A program made the position numbers and the translations under genes. The notes under the pieces were generated by a model. The model was not told the origin of the DNA. It saw only the letters and a program-made list of their open reading frames with translations, and ran no database searches. This document shows positions 62,086-64,000 of a stretch of DNA of 64,000 nt, in pieces (the stretch's first letter is position 1; each line of letters begins with the position of its first letter). Where the stretch lies: the NCBI GenBank assembly GCA_965230415.1, contig CBDDKZ010000005.1, forward strand, positions 4,216,001 to 4,280,000, given 5' to 3'. The stretch is from CBDDKZ01 sp965230415 (lineage in GTDB: Bacteria; Bacteroidota; Bacteroidia; Cytophagales; JAAEPT01).

Positions 62086-62367
62086 TTAATGGTAGTCAAT
62101 AATTTGAACATTGTAGGCATCATTATTTTCCCAAATAAACATTATTCGCCACTGATTATTGATCCTAATGCTATGATAGTCTTTCAATTCTCCTCTGAGC
62201 TTCTCCAGATGGTTCGAAGGAGGAATTCTTAAGTCATTGATATCATAAGCGTTGTTAATCATCCTTAGTTTTCTTCTGGCAACTTGTTGAATTTGATCAG
62301 GTAATTTCTTCGACCTTATTCCGTTCCAGATTTTCTCAGTCTCCTTGTCTCCAAAAGACTTAATCAT
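62086..62367 (-). CDS. higB: HigB/RelE-fold toxin
   Basis: A 93-residue toxin of the HigB/RelE plasmid-maintenance family: IKSFGDKETEKIWNG, KLPDQIQQVARRKLRMINNAYDINDLRIPPSNHLEKLRGEL, and the RelE-type end YHSIRINNQWRIMFIWENNDAYNVQIIDYH with the basic and aromatic residues of the RNA-cutting site. It lies directly before the antitoxin gene. Confidence 0.9.
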   Translation of the reverse strand: MIKSFGDKETEKIWNGIRSKKLPDQIQQVARRKLRMINNAYDINDLRIPPSNHLEKLRGELKDYHSIRINNQWRIMFIWENNDAYNVQIIDYH

Positions 62368-62430
62368 TACTTCTGATTTTAGTTAGTAACGTTAAAAGTA
62401 AGTAAAAAATTCCAGGTTAACGAAAACTAT

Positions 62431-62707
62431 ATGCATGCAAAGCCAAAATAGGCTTTGTAAGGCATTTAAATACCAATATACTTCATTCCAATTTAAAATA
62501 GGAATCTCATAAGGCCAATTGGCGAGTAGACTTTGCATGCCTCCATAGCTTGTACCTTCGCTGAATCCAACACCAGAGGCTTCGGCCGTCGGAGAAAGCT
62601 TTGCGAAAGCCATGTTTTGCGTCGTTGTTTGCATTTCCGGTTTCACAAATTACCCTGGACGTTTTTAACCTACAGCCGCCATATGGGTTCTAAATTGTTT
62701 TCTCTTC
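62431..62707 (-). repeat. Cassette-type element, copy C (composite)
   Basis: Starts on the minus strand right at the DoxX stop (ACAATTTAGAACCCATATGG, as in copies A and D). Towards the other end, plus-strand AGCCAAAATAGG, TTAAATACCAATATACTTC and ATTCC match copy B. An inner pair GCATGCAAAG (62433-62442) and CTTTGCATGC (62531-62540) forms 10-bp inverted ends, so an inner unit of about 110 bp seems nested within. Confidence 0.65.
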
Positions 62708-63085
62708 CTAGCTTTCTATGATCGGTTTGTATTTATGCCAATTAGCAGCAATTGCCCAAATATTAATGGCAAACAACACCAATACTATGGCAATAGTTGC
62801 CGGGTCGTGGACCAAATGTTGCATAAAAATTCCTACCATTACAGGAAAAATTACGATAGCTCCCAGTGCTCTTGTTTTTGGAATAGCTATTAGTACTCCA
62901 CCAACGATTTCGACAAAGGCCACAAGTGGGAAAATCCATTTTATGGTCATAAATGCGCCCATTACCAGCATCATTTCTTCTGATAGTTCTGGCATAGGCA
63001 TGTAATTGAAGAATTTGTTTAATCCCGAGTTGACCATCATTAATCCGAAGAGGATACACAGGATTGTGAGAATCTTATTTTTCAT
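62708..63085 (-). CDS. DoxX-family membrane protein
   Basis: A 125-residue protein with four helices and the DoxX pattern: ILCILFGLMMVNSGLNKFFNYMP, a second helix after GAFMTIKWIFPLVAFVEIVGGVLI, then GAIVIFPVMVGIFMQHLVHD and IVLVLFAINIWAIAANW. DoxX proteins affect redox or thiol homeostasis in the inner membrane. The HxlR regulator is divergent from it over 114 bp with an operator-like palindrome, which suggests control by it. It is followed directly by repeat copy C. Confidence 0.85.
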   Translation of the reverse strand: MKNKILTILCILFGLMMVNSGLNKFFNYMPMPELSEEMMLVMGAFMTIKWIFPLVAFVEIVGGVLIAIPKTRALGAIVIFPVMVGIFMQHLVHDPATIAIVLVLFAINIWAIAANWHKYKPIIES

Positions 63086-63130
63086 TTTTTCTGCTGTTTT
63101 TGTTAATAATATTGTAAAATTAATTATTAT

Positions 63131-63190
63131 TGATTACCAATGGTAATCAGTTACCTTTTTGTAATCAGTTACTTTTAGGTAATCAATAAG
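63131..63190. promoter_or_regulatory. Operator-like palindromes between DoxX and HxlR genes
   Basis: A perfect inverted repeat TGATTACC-AAT-GGTAATCA (63131-63149) is followed by two more half-site-like copies, GTAATCAGTTAC (63161-63172) and GGTAATCA (63178-63185). Three related sites in the 114-bp divergent region are a likely binding array for the HxlR protein. Confidence 0.65.
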
Positions 63191-63199
63191 TCAATCGAG

Positions 63200-63574
63200 A
63201 TGAAGAAAAAAGAACATAAAGAATGTACCTCAGCTTTGTTACCTGTAAGAGACACATTGGACGTAATAGGAGGAAAGTGGAAACTGTTAATCTTGATTTC
63301 TATTTGGGAAGGGAATACACATTTTAGGGAAATTGAACGTAGTATTCCAAAGTTAAGTACCAAAGTTTTGTCAAAGGAATTGAAAGATTTGGAAGAAAAT
63401 CAGTTGATTACCAGAACTGTTTTGAATGGTTTTCCTGTAAGAACACAATATACAGCTACGGAGCATTCCAAAACATTAGAAAAAGTCATTTTAGCATTGC
63501 ATGATTGGGGAGTCAATCATAGAAAGAAAATCTTTGGCAAAACGTCTGATACACTTAGTTCGTTAAGTGAATAA
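63200..63574 (+). CDS. HxlR-family transcriptional regulator
   Basis: A 124-residue winged-helix regulator of the HxlR family: an N-terminal Cys (KECTSALLPVRDTLDVIGGKWKLLILISI), then HFREIERSIPKLSTKVLSKELKDLEENQLITRTVLNGFPVRTQYTATEHS. The single Cys near the N terminus is where redox- or electrophile-sensing HxlR proteins react. It is divergent from a DoxX gene, its probable target, with palindromic sites between them. Confidence 0.9.
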   Translation: MKKKEHKECTSALLPVRDTLDVIGGKWKLLILISIWEGNTHFREIERSIPKLSTKVLSKELKDLEENQLITRTVLNGFPVRTQYTATEHSKTLEKVILALHDWGVNHRKKIFGKTSDTLSSLSE

Positions 63575-63811
63575 TGGTAAGACAGGGGTGTATTAATATT
63601 GAATCTGAAGATGTTTCCCAGGATTTATATCCGTCGGTAATACTTTTACCAATTAAATTTGTGGTAGGGGTAATATTAATCCATACAATAACTCCAAAAA
63701 GTAAACTGTGACAAGCAAAGGCTGGACCTATTTGCTTATCAGCCAGTAAGCTGGCTCAATTAAATATAACTATTGTTAGTAAATGTTTATCATTGAGCCC
63801 AATCAAGTTCA
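63575..63811. other. Gene-free stretch after the HxlR gene
   Basis: No supported gene. A 6-bp hairpin AGCCAG-TAAG-CTGGCT (63741-63756) without T-run could be a weak terminator. On the minus strand, about 40 codons reading VIVWINITPTTNLIGKSIT may be a gene relic, but there is no family match to support it. Confidence 0.4.
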
Positions 63812-64000
63812 TTATTCAGCAAATCTATTTGCCCATTTCCCCCCTCCCATGTTGGAGTTACCAAAACTTTTTTCAAATTCTATGTAAAAGGGGCTGAATT
63901 CAGGAGTTGATTGAATAAGATTTGCAGTTCCACCAAAATGTGTCTTCCCCCAGAATCTTTCCTTTAATTTTAGTTCCTTTCCTTTGTCTGAAAACATATC
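63812..64000 (-). CDS. C-terminal end of an unknown gene, cut by the window edge
   Basis: An open minus-strand frame of 62 codons reaches the window end. The codon before the first Met is also open, so the gene may continue outside. The end is rich in Gly, Phe and Lys (RFWGKTHFGGTANLIQ, then FSPFYIEFEKSFG and GGGKWANRFAE). No family recognised. Confidence 0.45.
   Translation of the reverse strand, partial: DMFSDKGKELKLKERFWGKTHFGGTANLIQSTPEFSPFYIEFEKSFGNSNMGGGKWANRFAE

Noticed and set aside
62392..62646. 84-residue minus-strand frame in element copy C
   Set aside because: It is composed of the repeat element itself and has no start context or family resemblance.
44580..62710. Classical integron with attC sites
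   Set aside because: The element ends do not match the GTTRRRY core and no integron integrase gene is in the window, so I report only a cassette-like array.
1..64000. tRNA or rRNA genes
   Set aside because: No cloverleaf-like segment or rRNA signature was noticed on either strand; a covariance-model scan would settle this.

Overview
The window comes from a low-GC member of the Bacteroidota, most likely of the order Cytophagales. The clues are a SusC/SusD pair, type IX secretion C-terminal tails, FG-GAP/ASPIC lipoproteins, HxlR and LytTR regulators, a likely TTTG-N19-TGTATTTG promoter and frequent TTG starts. The genus cannot be fixed from the sequence.

The left part (about 1-44.6 kb) looks like ordinary chromosome. 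It opens with a cut DUF2461 gene, a VTT-type membrane protein and a secreted YceI-like protein. A minus-strand locus follows from 16.0 down to 2.7 kb: SusC, SusD, a strong hairpin terminator, two giant FG-GAP/ASPIC lipoproteins, a DoxX-like membrane protein and a vanadium haloperoxidase/PAP2 lipoprotein. A TPR protein with half a CHAT domain lies upstream of it. Next come envelope and polysaccharide genes: a GT2 glycosyltransferase facing a Wzz/BY-kinase-like protein, a secreted esterase, a bestrophin, a secreted BNR/YCF48-like protein, and a tight five-gene glycosyltransferase operon (26.8-31.6 kb). An M48 protease, an SDR, a DinB protein, an ankyrin lipoprotein, a TonB receptor followed by a LytS/LytTR pair, a PIN toxin module, a methyltransferase and a LysR regulator complete this part.

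The right part (about 44.6-63.1 kb) is accessory. Nearly every gene lies on the minus strand, and several are followed by related non-coding elements of about 100-280 bp. Copies are near 44.7, 60.5, 61.7 and 62.5 kb, with weaker candidates at 47.6 and 48.6 kb. Their ends carry a CACAAC/GTTGTGG-type motif and share a conserved block around TAAATACCAATATACTT. They touch or supply the stop codons of the preceding genes, as in a gene-cassette array. Cargo includes three toxin-antitoxin loci (one broken), a class A beta-lactamase, an aldo/keto reductase, SelO, a sigma-factor operon and a TPR protein.

The most interesting cargo is a two-gene operon at 48.7-51.3 kb. It encodes a HEPN-like protein with an RxxxxH motif, followed 1 bp later by a DUF262-DUF1524 (GmrSD/SspE-like) protein whose nuclease His appears to be replaced. 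I propose it as an uncharacterised defence system.

A complete group II intron (56.2-58.1 kb) sits exactly at the 3' end of a second, 5'-deleted group II intron, which is itself fused to the tail of a destroyed EamA transporter. A 45-bp copy of the complete intron's 3' end recurs at 45.0 kb beside a truncated antitoxin. Three genes look frameshifted, two of them in homopolymer runs (AraC regulator, maturase fragment).
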